From contig VFFE01007645.1 of the NCBI GenBank assembly GCA_008921705.1, positions 642,456 to 706,455 on the forward strand: a stretch of DNA of 64,000 nucleotides. Reading direction: 5' to 3'. The position numbers and the translations under genes are program-made. This document shows, piece after piece, positions 26,366-39,960 of the stretch (position 1 is its first letter; every line of letters starts with the position of its first letter). Under the pieces are notes generated by a model. The model was given only the letters and a program-made list of their open reading frames with translations, did not search any database and was not told the origin of the DNA. This DNA is from Burhinus oedicnemus. Lineage: Eukaryota; Chordata; Aves; Charadriiformes; Burhinidae.

Positions 26366-26588
26366 AGAATCACAGAATCACCGAATCCCCTAGGTTGGAA
26401 GGTAACTTTAAGGTGATCAAGACCAACCATTGACCTAGCACTGCCAAACCCACCACTAACCCATGTCCCTCAGCACCACGTCTGCCCGGCTTTTAAACAC
26501 CTCCAGGGATGGTGATTCCACCACTGCCCTGGGCAGCCTGGTCCAATGTTTGATGACCCTTTCGTTCCTAATACCCAATCTAAATCCG
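26366..26588 (-). mobile_element. CR1 LINE 3' fragment, antisense
   Basis: It starts with the reversed CR1 end repeat (AGAATCACAGAATCACCGAA) and GGTTGGAAGG. On the minus strand the ORF2 C-terminus reads [20 protein letters not shown]. The sequence differs from the other copies (GATCAAGACCAACCATTGAC), indicating another CR1 subfamily. It is truncated at about 220 bp. Confidence 0.93.
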
Positions 26589-29573
26589 CGTACCAAGTGC
26601 CCAGCTGCAAACGGGGGCTCAGTTCCTCTCTTCAGTGCTGGAGGAGGCGATGTGAGTTGCATCTCTGCGTTAAACTGAACCGAGCCACTGTTCGTTAGAA
26701 AATATAGTTGGCATCGGTAGGATTTCAGGCCTGATCCCTCATCCTGAGTTTCCCACCCTGTCTGGGATTTGAAGTACTGGAAGCGGAATGGTGTGAGGTC
26801 CCTGGAGGGTGACACGCAGGCGTGAGGCCAGTCGCTACCTGGGTTTGATTCAGTTGAACTCCCTGGAAGGCTGGTTTTGCTGTACGTAGCTGTAGTGTCT
26901 TCCAGACTGAATTCCTGCCTGTGCGAGCAGGATTGCGGCAGACGGGAGAGACCACGCGAACCCTTCCCTGACGCAGCCGGCCGTCTGCTGGGGGAAGGAG
27001 ATCTCCAGACCTTGGCAGGGACTTCTGGAGGGGGGGTCACAGCAAAATGTACTCCCTGGCAAACTGCCTGAAGCCCTGCAGAACTCGGCAAACTCGCTCT
27101 GCCCTTTCCCAAGCCTCCCAGTTCCCCGTTGAACTCATCCAGGGAGCAAGCCAGCTCCGGGAAGGCCCAGGCAGGATTTGGAAATGGGGAAACCAGAATC
27201 TGCCTGTGGCACCTCTTGTGCTCAGTGTTTGACGTTACGTGGCGGCTCTTCATCCGGCCATTGATGCAGGCGAGAGGAGCGAAGGAGAGGAGGGAAGCTG
27301 GGCAGGCAGGGAACTGTGATAGCCGTAAACAAAGGCTCATCAGCTGCAATTATTTTATTTATTTGTGGCTCCGCATCTTCAGTTCTGAAATAATTGCCTA
27401 TAAAGTATTGCAGAGGGAGCCAAATCTATTTATAAATCCTATAGCCCAGTGTAGATTCCTTTGTAATTCCAAATGCATCATCGAAGAAGCAAGTATTTGC
27501 TAAAACTCCAGGGAAGATTTAATGTTTTTGCAATGTATCTTAGAGTTAATGTGTAGTTTTATTTAGCTCATAACAGTTCAATCATACAAAATTATTACCA
27601 TATGGGACAGGAAAAAAATAGCAACCTCCCCTTCTCCCACGATTAGCGTGTGTAACTGTACCAGTACTGTACAGCATAATAAAATTTATTTACGTGGTCG
27701 CTGATATCTGCAGCCACGGCTTTCTGTATGACTTATCAGGTAGGGATGGTGTAGAGCCATAAATTTCAAAGGGTTTTGGCTTATTTGTCCAAAAGGAACG
27801 TGCGCTCTATAGTCTTATTTGTTTCCCCTTTGTTTCTGCTAGCTGGTGGAGTTAAATAGCTGGCTCAGCAACAAAACCAACACGCCATGTTTTTTCCTCC
27901 CAAGGCTTCGTTCTTGAAGGGGGAGATTCTGCTCCAGCAGAGTCAGCGTTAGGATTCCTGTTGCATACGCTGGTGCCAGGATTTTGAGAGAGGTTTTTAT
28001 AGTTCCTTATGGAAAAGCCAAATAGGATGGAATAGAAAATGATACCGTGTTACTGGCGTTGTGAGAAAAGCATCCTGTGGCACATGTTTAAGAACGACAT
28101 CTCTCATTCCCAGTTTTATAGACTGCTTTGTAGAAATTTGTAGAAAGGGTATTCATTATAAAATCTTTGAGGTTTATTTGTTCCATTCAAAGAAATACTA
28201 CTGTGTCTAGTGAACTCACTTTTGACAGAAACAGATAAAAGCCAGTTCGGTTCCAACTTTAGATTTTGCTTGATATTTTTAACATCTTTTTTCTTTTCTT
28301 CTGTTTTTACAAGTCACGGCAGAGGGTCGGTAAGAGCCACGTGGCCGTTTCTTCCAGTAGCTGAAGTTTGTGGTTAAAGTCTTTAATAAAGTAGAACCCA
28401 ATTAGCATCAGGGTGATACCAGGCCAGAAGAGACTTCTGGGGTCGCGAAATCCAGCCTGCTGGAATCGCGGGCGATCATCCCGTGGAATCCCCGTCATTA
28501 ACTGACCGACCGCTGCTGACCGTGCTGGTTGTCACCTTGCCCCCGCTGTCCCTCCCGCGGGGCGCTGCTGCAGGGGTGACGCTGCCCACTGGGAGCATCT
28601 CCGGGTCCTGCAGCCCTGGGGACACGGCCCGGCACACGGTGGCCACCGAGCGGGCTGGTGGCCGCGCGCTGGTGCAGAGCCGGTGCCCTGCAGGGGTAAA
28701 ACGAGCGCACTCACCTTTCAGCATCTGTGCCGTTCCTACAGCACAGCTTTTGGGTCAAAGACGGAGGCGCTGTTAGCCGGGCTGAGAGCTAGCAGCCAGG
28801 GCCATGGGGGAGATAACGGTTTTGGTTTCATTGGCAAAGTCGCGGGTTTTCACTGGCTTTTAAATGTCATACTCGTAGCGACAAAGGATTAGCAACATTC
28901 TTGAAGTTCTCTTTGATTCCCTTTTAGGATTGCTCAACAAATAATGCATCTTTTGATAGGGATATTAAACAGGCCAAACAGTCCCCATAATACAAACAGC
29001 TGTTCATCCCTTTCATTTCCTGCAGTAATATTCCCTTTCCCAAGCTGCAGCCCGAGTGTCGTACCTGTGAAACGCAGCTTCCGGGCCCGATTATCGTATC
29101 AATTAGGCAGGTGTAATTCTTCCGAATCGGTAGCCTTGCTTCCAAGTCCGAGGAGTCGAAACACACCTCGGGACCAGGACCGCGGGGAGATGGCGTTCCT
29201 TGCCGCGCTGCACGTCAGGCCCGTCTGAGGAACCGCGGTTCGCAAACCTGTTGCGTTTCAGCTGGCAGGCATCCAGCGTAAACACACTGTTACAAGTCAA
29301 CATAGCAATTAAATCAAATTGCAGTGTTTTACTCTGAGCAGCCCGAGCGGTGGGATGCGCGTGCGGTGCCTGCCCGGCTAGCAGCGCTCCAGCTGTAGCG
29401 CTCCGGCAGGCGGGAATGTGCCGGGCGGAACCCGGTCCCCAGAGAAGGCTGGCTCCGCACGAGGGGGTTCCTGGAGACCGAGGCTGAATAAAGTGCCCGG
29501 AAAGGTTGAAGCCGGTAATCCCAGCATTCACTTTATATATGTTGAAAAATTGCAAGGAGCGCTTACATCGTGA

Positions 29574-29611
29574 AGAATCATAGAATCATAGAACGGCTTC
29601 GGTTGGAAGAA
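29574..29611 (-). mobile_element. CR1 LINE terminal stub, antisense
   Basis: Only the extreme CR1 3' end is present (AGAATCATAGAATCATAGAA, then GGTTGGAAGA), about 38 bp before similarity stops. It is either an extremely 5'-truncated insertion or a remnant. Confidence 0.8.
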
Positions 29612-32600
29612 GAAACGCTTTCGTTGCTGCTGGACATAGCAGTCAGTAGTCAGATATTCTGTGGACCTCATCCATGAGGTTTTGGGCTTTTTTAAGGGCA
29701 TTCGAATCCTTACCTACCAAATCCCTGCAGAAACGTTTACCTGAGTGAGACCGACAGGCGTTTTTGATTGTACTTCCATCAGGAATAAATCTGGAGTAAA
29801 CTGGACAAATTACGTCACTTGGTATTTAAAGTGCATGAGACCTGAACGTGGTCCTACATGAGGACAGCAGAGGTTGCCGTGTAGTATTTTAGTTCTTCAA
29901 CTTCTGGTATATTACGCGTGAACTGTTTTTCTCTTTTATAACTGGTCCTGTTCGTCAGATCGTCCTTCTGCAGCATTTCAATGCAAACTGTGCTTTAGCG
30001 CTCGGCAGTGCCTCTGGTCCAAACCTCATCTCCGCAGACCGGGAAGTTTGAGGTGACTTGGAGGGGAGGTGGCTGAGGACCGCGGCTGGTGGCTGGCCCC
30101 GCACCGCGCTGAAGCCCGGGCTGCTCTCACCCTGCCCTGCCTTTCCCCGGCCGCAGCTCGGCCGCTGCTGGCCGAAACACTGAGCGGTCCCGGCCAGCCC
30201 GGCACAAATCTGTTCTTGGATTCTGCAAGCACGTTTATGGAATGACCCCAGAGTCAAAGTCCGCAAAGTCCAGGTAGCTCAAAGGTTGTCCGTTCCGACT
30301 GGGATCTGCGGGGGTGGCTGACAGCAGCGTTTCGCCATGCTGGCAGCCGGGAAGGGGAAAACAAACCTCTTTCCCTCTCTTTCTGCGCCAGCTCTGCTGT
30401 GCTGCCCCAAGCTGAGCTGCCCCAGCTTATCCCTGGCTTATCCCCAGGTTTTCCCCCCGGAGCTGGGCAGGAGCTGCTCGGAGCCAGGATGGGACAGTCT
30501 GAGTCCCTGCGGTGGGAGGAAGCAGATCTTCCTCCAGCAAACCGGGGCTGTTCTGCTGGACATCACAGCGTCCCTGGGTTCAGCGCCATCCCGCTTCCCG
30601 GCCCTGGGAAGCCGCCATCCGCCACTGCCGCTGAATTCTCCCCGGACCCCTCTCCCCTGACTGCCCCGTGGCAACCCCAGCTCCTGGCAGGAGGAGACCT
30701 CGCTCTGCGGCTCCCAGAAACATCAGCCCCACGGTCTCTGCGCCTGGGGCTTTCTGCACAAATAATTCGAGCCTTGCGTTTGAATTCAGCTCACTTGTTG
30801 GAGTTTCTCTGGCGGATGATAACGCGATGCCCGGTATCTATTTTTGTTCTGCCTTACGCAGACACAGGCGGCCGCAGGGACTGGCCGTAGCTGCCCCTTC
30901 GCGCCTTTTGACGGGAGAGCCGAGCGGGCAGTCACCTTTTGCAGTGGTGAAGTGGCCCTGCTTGATTAGCCGCCTTCCATCTAAGCGCTTACGGAATCTC
31001 GCTAATCAGTCTTTGGGAACAAAGGCATGCTGGTGTTTATTTTTTCTTTAAAAGCCAGTTATTGCAGCAGCTAACTTTTTTTTTTTTTTTAACAAGTTAC
31101 CCCAGTGGATTAGGAAAGCAGCATCTTCAGTGTCTGATTTTAATCAAGCTACTTCTTCATTTTAATTTTCTACATACCAAGAAATGCAGGCCTGTGGCTT
31201 TGTCCTTTAATCAGCCACCCGCTTCCAGCTCCTCGGTTTCTTCTTTCACACGTTTTTCCCTGTACCGGCAGCGCAGAAAAGCAGCACGCGTTACCGAGGG
31301 GAGAGCTGGCGTGGAATGCCGAACCTGTGATTTGCCGCTAAGGGCCAGGGCTGGGCACACGGGGTGGCGTAGCGGTGCGGTAAGGTGTCCTCAGGAAATC
31401 TAAGCAAAAAAATGCGTCCAAAATGTTGTCGGTGGGATATGCAGGTATCACTACCCTGAAATATTTCATGGGAATTTGTCTCTGTTTGTCTGCCGTTTAT
31501 AATCCTTAAGCTAGGCTCAAGAGACTGAAATTCAGGGAGGGAAAATGATTTGCGCAAGACTTGTGGCGCAAAGCGGAGGCTGAAGCCGTTTTCTCTCTGG
31601 AGCAGCGCACACGGCTCTATCCTGGAGACAAGTTGTGCCGTGCTCACCTCCCCCCTCGGGAGGAGTTATTTTTGGAGGTTTTACGGAGGTCAGTTGCTCC
31701 CCGTCTGCCCCTGGTCCGTATCTCACGCCGGGATAGCTCTGGGCATCCCCCCGGCTTCGGGGGGTGCAGGTGGGGCTTTGGCCGCTCGCGCCAAGGTTTC
31801 TTTGAAGCCTTTGCTCTTCCACCATCCCGCTCACCAGAGCCCTCGGCATTCCCGCAGCTCTGTGGGGCCGGGGCCGCGGGCTCTGGGAAGGGGCGGGAGA
31901 TAAGGAAATGGCTCTGGTGAAACGGCGGCTGAGGACCCGCGTCCAACTTGGCCAGAGGTGACTGGCTCAGGCGACACGCTCCTGTGGTCAGTGACGATGC
32001 GAAAGCCGGGTGGCATTCGGGAGGGACCCGCAGCCGACGTGACGGTCTCTTGCAGGTGGAGGCAGGAAGGTTTTGGCAAAGCCGCGAGAGCACCCAGCGC
32101 ACATCCAACCGATGCCCTTGGCCCGGTGCTGTTGGTGACCCGCTGCTGTAAACAAACAAAAAGAGTGTGTTTAAAATAGCCGTAATAGCTGTTAATAACA
32201 CAGCTTTAGGACACGCCGGACATTTCTGACTTTTTTTTTCTTTCATTTTCAGTGTCTGGTTCAATAGCGTTAGTGCTTTTCTTGCTGGCTGCGAATTCTC
32301 CACCCTGCTGTAGGGTTCTGCATGTGGGTAAATAGAAGTGAAAAGCCCGAAAGACTCATTTGCTTGTGAAGAAGTAGCAGAAACCCAGAGTCGATAGTGT
32401 CTGCAATGTGTGGGGGCTGGAGAGTGGGGGGGGACAGCAAAACTGTTGTAAACAGAAGCGGTTTAAAGTGCTGGATTATGCACTGCGGATAATAAACTAC
32501 CCCAAGCCAGCGCGTAAGCCAGATGCTGCTCTCAGCAGTAGCATCCAACTGATCCTGTTAGCACTTCCAGCCCCTTTTGTAAGCCTCGCTAATCGGGGGT

Positions 32601-34940
32601 CCGAATTCTTCACGCAGGGGTGGTCACCCAGCCAGAGGCCGAATACCGCCACGGCCGCGCATGGATACCTGGGATATTTCGGAGGAATATTGCCCACAGA
32701 GTGCGGACACCCACACTCTCTGGGTGGATTTTGAGCTGCTTTGATAAGCTGGCACGAAGCAGCAAAAGCAAGGGAGATGTTAGATTAGTCTGTGGATTTA
32801 TGGGGAAATCTAGCAATGATTATAATTTTTCGGTATGACTGACTTGTGTTTTGTTTGATTCTATCTCGTGATGCACAAGAAGAGAATTTCGACCCAGCGT
32901 ATTTGTGGTTCCCTGTATTTTGTGCTTGTTTGAATTGCCGCAATAGGATAATCCGGCCAAAATTTTCAAACCAACCTCTTTTGCATCTTGATTCTTTAGG
33001 GGTTTATTAAGCAGAAAATCTGATTCCTGGGGCATAAACCCCAGAGGTTTTTCCGCCTTTCGTGTTGCAAGCCCGGGTTGTGCCTCGGGGCCCTGAGCGA
33101 GGCTCAGCCAGGAGGGCGATGCTGGGGTTCCAACGCCAGCTCTGCCCCGGCGCTGGCGGCGGCAGCGGCGGCTTCCAGCAAAATCCTGTTTTCCTCCATA
33201 AGATGGAGACGGCCCGGATGCAATGAGGAGGGCTCGTGCCAGCCCTGGGCAAGGTGGGGACAGCAGCTGTCCCCTTCGGCATGGACCCAGTGCCGCCGCC
33301 TGTCTCCCCGCATCCTCAGCGGCGGCCAACCTGAGGTCCCTGGGCCGTGACACCCCCAAAGCGGGGTGCCCAAGGAGGGCAGCGCCTGCTTTCCCATTGC
33401 CTGCCGAATTTTCTTATTCCCAGAGCCAGCTCCAACTTGAAACCATCTTTTTTTTTTTGCAGCCTCCTGACCCCAGGTACAAGCGCTGGGTAACTGGGAA
33501 TTTAGCCCAAAACGTGCCCCTTTTTGCTCTGCCTGCCCCGCGTGCCGCTGCCCCTGGGTGCCGCGGGGGCTCCTGCTCCTCCCGTGCTGTTGCTTCGGGG
33601 AGTCGGGTGTCTGTGCTGCTCATTCCGTCCCGGTGCCTTGAGGTTATCTTGGCGTGCACTGGGTATTTGGGTACAGAAGCTGCTTTTTATGTGCTTCTGT
33701 AGTGCCCAGGGCACTAAGGCTTTGCCCGGAGCCACCGCTGCCGTGCTGCGGTAGCCGGGGCAGTGCCCGTGTGGGGCGGCGTGAGCGGTGTGAGCACAGC
33801 CGGGTCCTGCTCCGTCAGCGGTCGGCCAGGCCGTGCAGAAGAGATGGGTTTTGTGGCGTATCCAGGCCACCTATTCAAATCCAGGCTCTTTTGGCACCCG
33901 TGAAATCGTCTGACAACTTGTGAGCGGGCACGGTGCCATGCGAGCAGATGGGGATGAATGTCCCGGCAGCCAAGAGCCGGGAATGTTCATCTGGCAGAGG
34001 GGAGGCAGAGCAGCGCTCCTCGATGCTCGTGTCCCAGTGGCCCATCCCTCCTGGCGCTGCCGCGGGGAGAGCGGGCACGGCGACCGGGTGTCTGGTTTGG
34101 GCAGGGGGTGTTTTAGAGCAGAGATGGTGCCCACCACAGCCTCCCACTGCGTCCTGCTGCTCCATCACCGAGGCCGAGGGTGTTTCCGAGATACTTTCAG
34201 GCCAAGCTCCCTGTTCGGATGGGGACGCGTGTCCTCCGGAGACTGGCCTGGAAGGCAACAGCACAGCGATTCTCTTTTCTAAGCGCCTCCGCCAGGTGGG
34301 TGCCTGCGAGAGGCTGGCTCTTGCGGCAGCGAATCCCGAGATAAAAGGATTAAAAACACCCTCTTGGAGGCTTCACGGAAATTGTCGCAAGGGCTTTCTT
34401 TTAAACGTAACTCCAGGGAAGGCCTTAATGCTTATTGCTCCGAGGGGCAGCTTTTCCCACACAGGCCTGCATTTCATGGTGATTGACACATCGCTAATTA
34501 ACTGTTATTAATTAACCCCGAAATCTGAAGGGATGGAGGGAGGAATTCCTTGCGGGCCTGGATCCCCTCGTTTCTTTGAGCGCAGGAGTCCCCTGCTCCG
34601 CTGCGCATCCAAACCCTCTGTCTCTGGGAGCGAAGCAGCCCCTGAGGAGGGCAGGACGGAGGAGCAGCCCCTCAGCCCCCCTCCGAGCCCCTTCGTTGCC
34701 CGACAGCCCCCGCTCACACCCCGTTCGCAGGAGCGAGCCCGTTGGCATCCATCGCTCTGACTTTGGAGGAAGAGAAATGGGGAAAAAAAAAAAAATGGGT
34801 TGTTGCCATTCAGCCTCCCCTCGTTCCCTGCCGTGTGGGACATGATGCCATGAGGGACACGGGATGCGTCTGTAAGGTAACGTGGGCGCGGCGTGCGCAG
34901 GGTCCCACGCCTCCCCTTAGGCTGGCTGTGCCGCGGAAGC

Positions 34941-35127
34941 CCGAAGTGAGGATGGACACCCGAAGTGAGGACGGACACCCGAAGTGAGGATGGACACCTG
35001 AAGTGAGGTCGGAAGCCCGAAGTGAGGATGGACGCCTGAAGTGAGGATGGACACCCGAAGTGAGGATGGACACCCGAAGTGAGGATGGACACCTGAAGTG
35101 AGGATGGACACCTGAAGTGAGGACGGA
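34941..35127. repeat. 19-bp minisatellite, about 10 copies
   Basis: GAAGTGAGG recurs at 34943, 34962, 34981, 35000, 35019, 35038, 35057, 35076, 35095 and 35114, exactly 19 bases apart. The unit is CCGAAGTGAGGATGGACAC with a few substitutions (T/C at the second base, GAC/GAT, TCGGAAG). Since 19 is not a multiple of three and the unit lacks antisense stops, all three minus-strand frames stay open and read the same degenerate peptide (SILTSGVHPHFGC-like). These are not genes. The array lies in GC-rich DNA of FAM20C intron 3. Confidence 0.96.
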
Positions 35128-36032
35128 AGGACATCCGTTCTCGCCTGGGCCGTGTCTCCGGTGGGACGAGCTGCCCGCTGCGCTCCCCAGCCCCAGCCGT
35201 GCTCCGGTGCCGACGCGCGCCCGGGGCGGCAGCAGCAGGGACAAACTTCCCGAGCTGCCTTCAGCTGGGCTTTGCTGGTGCCCTCGAAGGTTTTATTTCG
35301 CTCTGATCGTTTTGAGCCAGCCCGCATCTTCTGCCAGTTCTGCCTGGCGGCCTCTAACAATCTCCCGTGTCACGATTATGGCTTTATTTAGCTTACTTTG
35401 TCTGCATTTGCCTTTCAAGGAGCAACAATGCAGCAATTCTGTAGACTAAATGTGGCCTAGGAAAAGAAATGGTCCTGTTTATCCGCAAACGCCAGATTCT
35501 TGGGGTGATGCCAGTCTGGATAAGGCACCAGCGGTGCTGATAAGCCGATAGTCATCATCACTGATCAGTGTTTTGCTGAGGTTTTGGCAAGGTTTCGTGT
35601 CCGATATTGTTGACCCCACGCTTTTCCTATTGCGTGCTGCATCTTTTGGCGGGAGAAGGACCTTCCCGGGGATGGGAACGGTGCCTCTGTCGCAGGAGGT
35701 GCCCGAAAGCCGTTCTGCTTGGCACGGCTTCTTCCTTGTGTCGAGTGCCGTGCGTCGGGGTTCCTCCCCCCATTCCATTTCAGGCTCGGCAGCATAATCC
35801 TGCCATTTTGCGTCTCTGCAGCTGGGAACGGCCTCACGGTGCTGACATCTGAATTACATTTTTAACAACAATTTCCTTTGTTATATAGAACGAAGCCAAA
35901 ACAAACGCTGGTGTTGCAGGCTCACTTTCTGGTTTAAATAACGCAGACCTTTCCGCGGATGAGGGCTGTGAATCATTTTTCTGTAGATCCTGGCTGTGGG
36001 TTGTTTACTTGCTTGTTTGGGAAGGATTTTGT

Positions 36033-36034
<2 letters not shown>

Positions 36035-36074
<40 letters not shown>
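36035..36074. repeat. Poly-T tract, 40 bases
   Basis: An uninterrupted run of about 40 T in intron 3, with no adjoining retroposon body on either side. Its length is liable to assembly error. Confidence 0.88.
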
Positions 36075-36077
<3 letters not shown>

Positions 36078-38929
36078 AAAGGAACAAAAACTTCTGCAAA
36101 CGTTTCTACGTCTGGCTTAGCTTCTGGTTAAATGCATCCTGAGGGTGTGCTGGAAAATATTACTTCTCCTGCTTAGAAGAGAAGTAAATGAGTCATATTG
36201 TCCAAAATAGTTTTCAAGGAAAGGGATATCAGAAGTTGTTTGTATTTTCCTGTTTAATAGATGTGGTGAATGCTTAAAAATGCTCCGCGTGGCAAGAGAA
36301 GCACCACTGGAGAGCGCGTACACGCCGGGACGGGCCGGCATCGAACGCCGTGGCTGTCCCTTGGGCCGCTGCGGGGACAGAGCCCGCTGTCCCCCTGGCA
36401 CGCGTGCGGAGGGGTCCCCGCGTCTCCCAGCGCGGGCGGGTGGGCAGGCAGAGCAGAGGCTTTCCCCGCCTTGCCCCGGGCGCTGCAGGGGGGGACACGG
36501 GGCTCTGCGGGGGCTCGGGGGCCGGGGAGGCTCTGCCGGGTTTCAGAGGGAACCACGTCTGGCCCCTCGTCCTGTCCCAGCGTTTCTGTTTGCGATGAGC
36601 TGGAGGAATCCCCTTCCCCTGACCTGAAATATTCCGGATCCCCGAGAGAGGAATCACAGGAAAGGAGCAATTCAAGGTCCCCAAAGTGGGGAGCGCAGTG
36701 GGACGGGGATTGTCCCGTCTCCTTCTCCACGTGGCTCCTTGCCGGAGAAACCCTTCCTGAAACCCTGAACAAGCCTCAGCCTGGGCCAGGGCAGGGAAGC
36801 GGCGCCGGATCCCCCATCCCCACCCAAACCGACATCACCGGCGTAGCTGGACCTCTCCAGCGGCTCCCAAGGACATTCGCAGGCGTCCCTCAAGGGGGGC
36901 CCCAGCAGCTTCTGCTGCCGGTCAGCGATGACGTTCCCTTAGCCAGGTTTTAAAATGACTATCCAGCCCGTTTTAGGGAGGAAAAAAAAGACAATCGAGT
37001 ATTTGATGTTTTAGTTAGCATTAAACTTACAAAAAGGTGATTAGTGGCGGCACCCAAAACTCTGAACTGGTATTTTTTGTGTTGTTTGAAGTATCTCGAT
37101 GCCAACATGTATTAAAAGTACAGAAAACCTTCCTAGGGAGGGCTTTAAAATATTTTTAATTATTTTCAGAAATAAACCTAGCCGTTATTGTATTTTTGAA
37201 GGACAATTATTTTGTCCTTTCTTGCATAACTACGCATTTTAAAATGCATCTTAAAATAATTATTTTTAAATTGTTTCTCTTCAAATTGACCGTAACAGTC
37301 CAGACAAGTCTCTTCAGGATTAATTTTCCACCTAGCTGAAGAAATGAGCTCTTGCTTTCTCCCTCCCACCTGGAAGCCGCGCTGGGATGGTTACCTGGAT
37401 ACCCTGCCGGTAAAGGATGGATGTGCTGGAGCAATTTAAATAGCCCGATTTGTCATCGAACCGCAGCCATCGTTAGCAGAGCGTTATTTGGCTGGAACGT
37501 GGTAGGCTGAACGCGGCTGAATCCTCTGTGCCGAGCAGAGATTTAATTTAACCACCTTGTGACCAAATACTGCCTGTCTTGAGCGTGGAGCTGCAGCAGG
37601 TCTAGGGCGAGGAATACGAGCTGTGTCCGGGTGGGAAGTTAGTTTCCCGTGGTGTATAGCTGTCGGGGGCGGATTCTGCGTCAGGGCGAAAAGAGGCGCT
37701 TTCAAACAGGTTGTTTCAGAACGTACCGGTTTGGCTATTTTGGGGCAAGGAGATAATTTTTGTGTGATGGGGAAGAGGGAAGGGACGAAAATACAAGCCT
37801 GGATTTTGCTTTTTTCCCCCTGTAGCTTTTCTCCTTGTCACAGCCCCCTTTCAGTTTATTCCTCTCGGTATCCTCCCTATTTTTAAGCTGGCAATTCCGT
37901 CAGGGGGCAAGGAGCCTCCTAAGCAGGTTTTTAAAAACAAGCTGGTGAAATGACAACGATGCCTTGAGCTTAGTTTTACTGGATGTGATGGTGTGTAAAG
38001 CAGAAATTAGTGACCTCCCCTGATAACTCCTGCGTGTCAGGAGGCAGGAAGAGCGATTTCCCTGGAATCTGGCTATTGAGCGTGGTCAGGGAGGTGGTCT
38101 GTACGTAGCAATAGGGAACACGTAAAAACAAATCTGAGCTTTAAAAGGAGGATTTTGTTAGTTCTCTGTTCACTTCTTAGGTCTGGACTGAACCTAGCCT
38201 AGCATTTTAAGGTTTTATCCAAAATCAGGTTATTTATTATTGATTCCAGTAAGATTTGGAAACCTCAGCTGGGGTCAGGAGGTTTGTCGGGGGGTTCAGC
38301 AGACCTCTGTCCTCCCATCTAAGCCAGTTCTGCCACTCCGGCTGAGTGGCCGGAGCCCGCAACGGCACAGCTGCCAGGTGCGTATTCCCGGAGAGCCTTC
38401 GTGGCAGGTCGGCTCCCAAATCCTGTCCAGGAATCACGGTCTTCGACGAAGCACGGTTGCAAAACGTTCTGCTGATCTAAGGTGCAAGTCCTTTTCCTTT
38501 AGTCGTAACCGATGGTACAGAATATTTTATGGCTTCTGTCATTAGAATTCCCAATGGGCTCGGTGTGCAATTTATTTCATGCTGTAAAAATGCTAAGAAT
38601 TTTCTACGGATGAGCAGCAACTTTAGGGCGCGTTTCTAGATTTATCAACGTGGGATGTTTTTGGGTGGGTAAGGAGTCTTTTGTTTTTGAACTAAGATGT
38701 GTCTAGACACTCTTTTTTTGTTACAAATCTGGCAAAATGAAGACACTTTTGAGGTAGTAATTGAATTCTTTCAGTGACATACAGTCTATGATGCACAAGG
38801 CTTCAGTATAATGAATATATTTATTTCCCGGAAACCTACAGTATTTTCCTTGCCATTTGTAGCACTCGGCCTATAAATAATGCAGACCACGCTGTGCTGC
38901 TTTTCAGTTCATCCCAGAAAACTGTGCCA

Positions 38930-39960
38930 TTAAAAATGCCGCGGTTCTTTCGGGCGCGCACAGACACAGCAGGTAAAGGGAATCTTCACGTGACGAATGG
39001 TGACAGGAGCGGCACCGGCTGCCACGTAACCCTGCGCAGCCCGGCGCAGCCGGCGAGGGCGTTTGCAGCGGTTACAGCGTGGAGCGGGGCTGCCGTTCAA
39101 GGGAACGTCGCGGCAGTCCGGCTGGGATCCGTCAAAGTGGGCTCTGAGCTGGTAACCCCAGGGGGAGGACTGGGAGGCGCACGCTAAGGTGAAGCGAGGC
39201 CACCCCGGGCACGCGCAGCCCCTAGCTGCCAGGAAAACGGAACTTCCTTTGAGCAGTTTCGGAAAGGAAAGGTCCCGATAAATTCTGCGCCGGTCTGGTT
39301 TCGCTCGAGAGCGCGCGTTGCTGTTTGAAATCCGCCATTCGGGTGGTAAAATATCTCTTCTGTGAAAACAGCGGTGGCTGCTGTAGTGCTGAGGCGGCAG
39401 AGGTCGGCCGGCGCAGGAAAGCTCAGTCGTGTCCCTCTGCTCGCCCAGGTGGGAATCTTTTGTGTGTCTGGGAAGGAACATGCACCATCTCCCCTTCGGA
39501 GGCATTACTTACGCATAAGCAGAGCTTTAGTACGTGTTGCAAATGGAAATCAAGTACACGGTGTGCCCGGAAGGAGTTTATCTAACTATTTATGGGCTGA
39601 TCGCATTTTGAGCTAGAACCGACCCGGTTATTTTTAGTGCCGTACCGTTGCAGCAGGCGCTGTGTGTGTAAAGCGGCAAGAAAATTCTCCTGCAATTCGC
39701 AGCGCTTTCATGCCGGGTGTCGTTCCAAACCATCCTGGCCCCGGGCAGAAGCTGCGTCCCCGGTGCCGGGGGCTGCCCGGGGAATTGCGGGTCGGGAGTC
39801 GCAGCGGGCAGGGAGAGCGGAGAGTCCCTCGGAGCAGGGTCGTGTGGCTGCGTGCCGCTGCTCCGGCCCTGCCGGCCGCGTGCTCCCCGCTCCGGAGAGG
39901 GAGCGGGTGCAGCGGGCGCAGAGGGACGCGGTGCAGGAGTGCGGCTGAGCACCCAGCTCA
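38930..39960. promoter_or_regulatory. CpG-rich intronic segment, possible internal promoter or enhancer
   Basis: About 1 kb of CpG-dense sequence inside intron 3, flanked by AT-rich DNA on both sides. It contains a palindromic E-box, TCACGTGA, at 38986-38993. No coding exon or splice-linked open frame is convincing. Regulatory function is inferred only from composition. Several similar GC-rich patches occur in this intron, so this may be ordinary base-composition heterogeneity. Confidence 0.22.

Noticed and set aside
26456..27349. 297-codon minus-strand open frame
   Set aside because: Only its last ~60 codons resemble anything, namely the CR1 ORF2 C-terminus; the rest is intron read by chance.
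34508..35360. Three overlapping minus-strand frames with repeated SILTSGVHPHFGC-like peptide
   Set aside because: Direct result of the stop-free 19-bp minisatellite, not protein-coding repeats.
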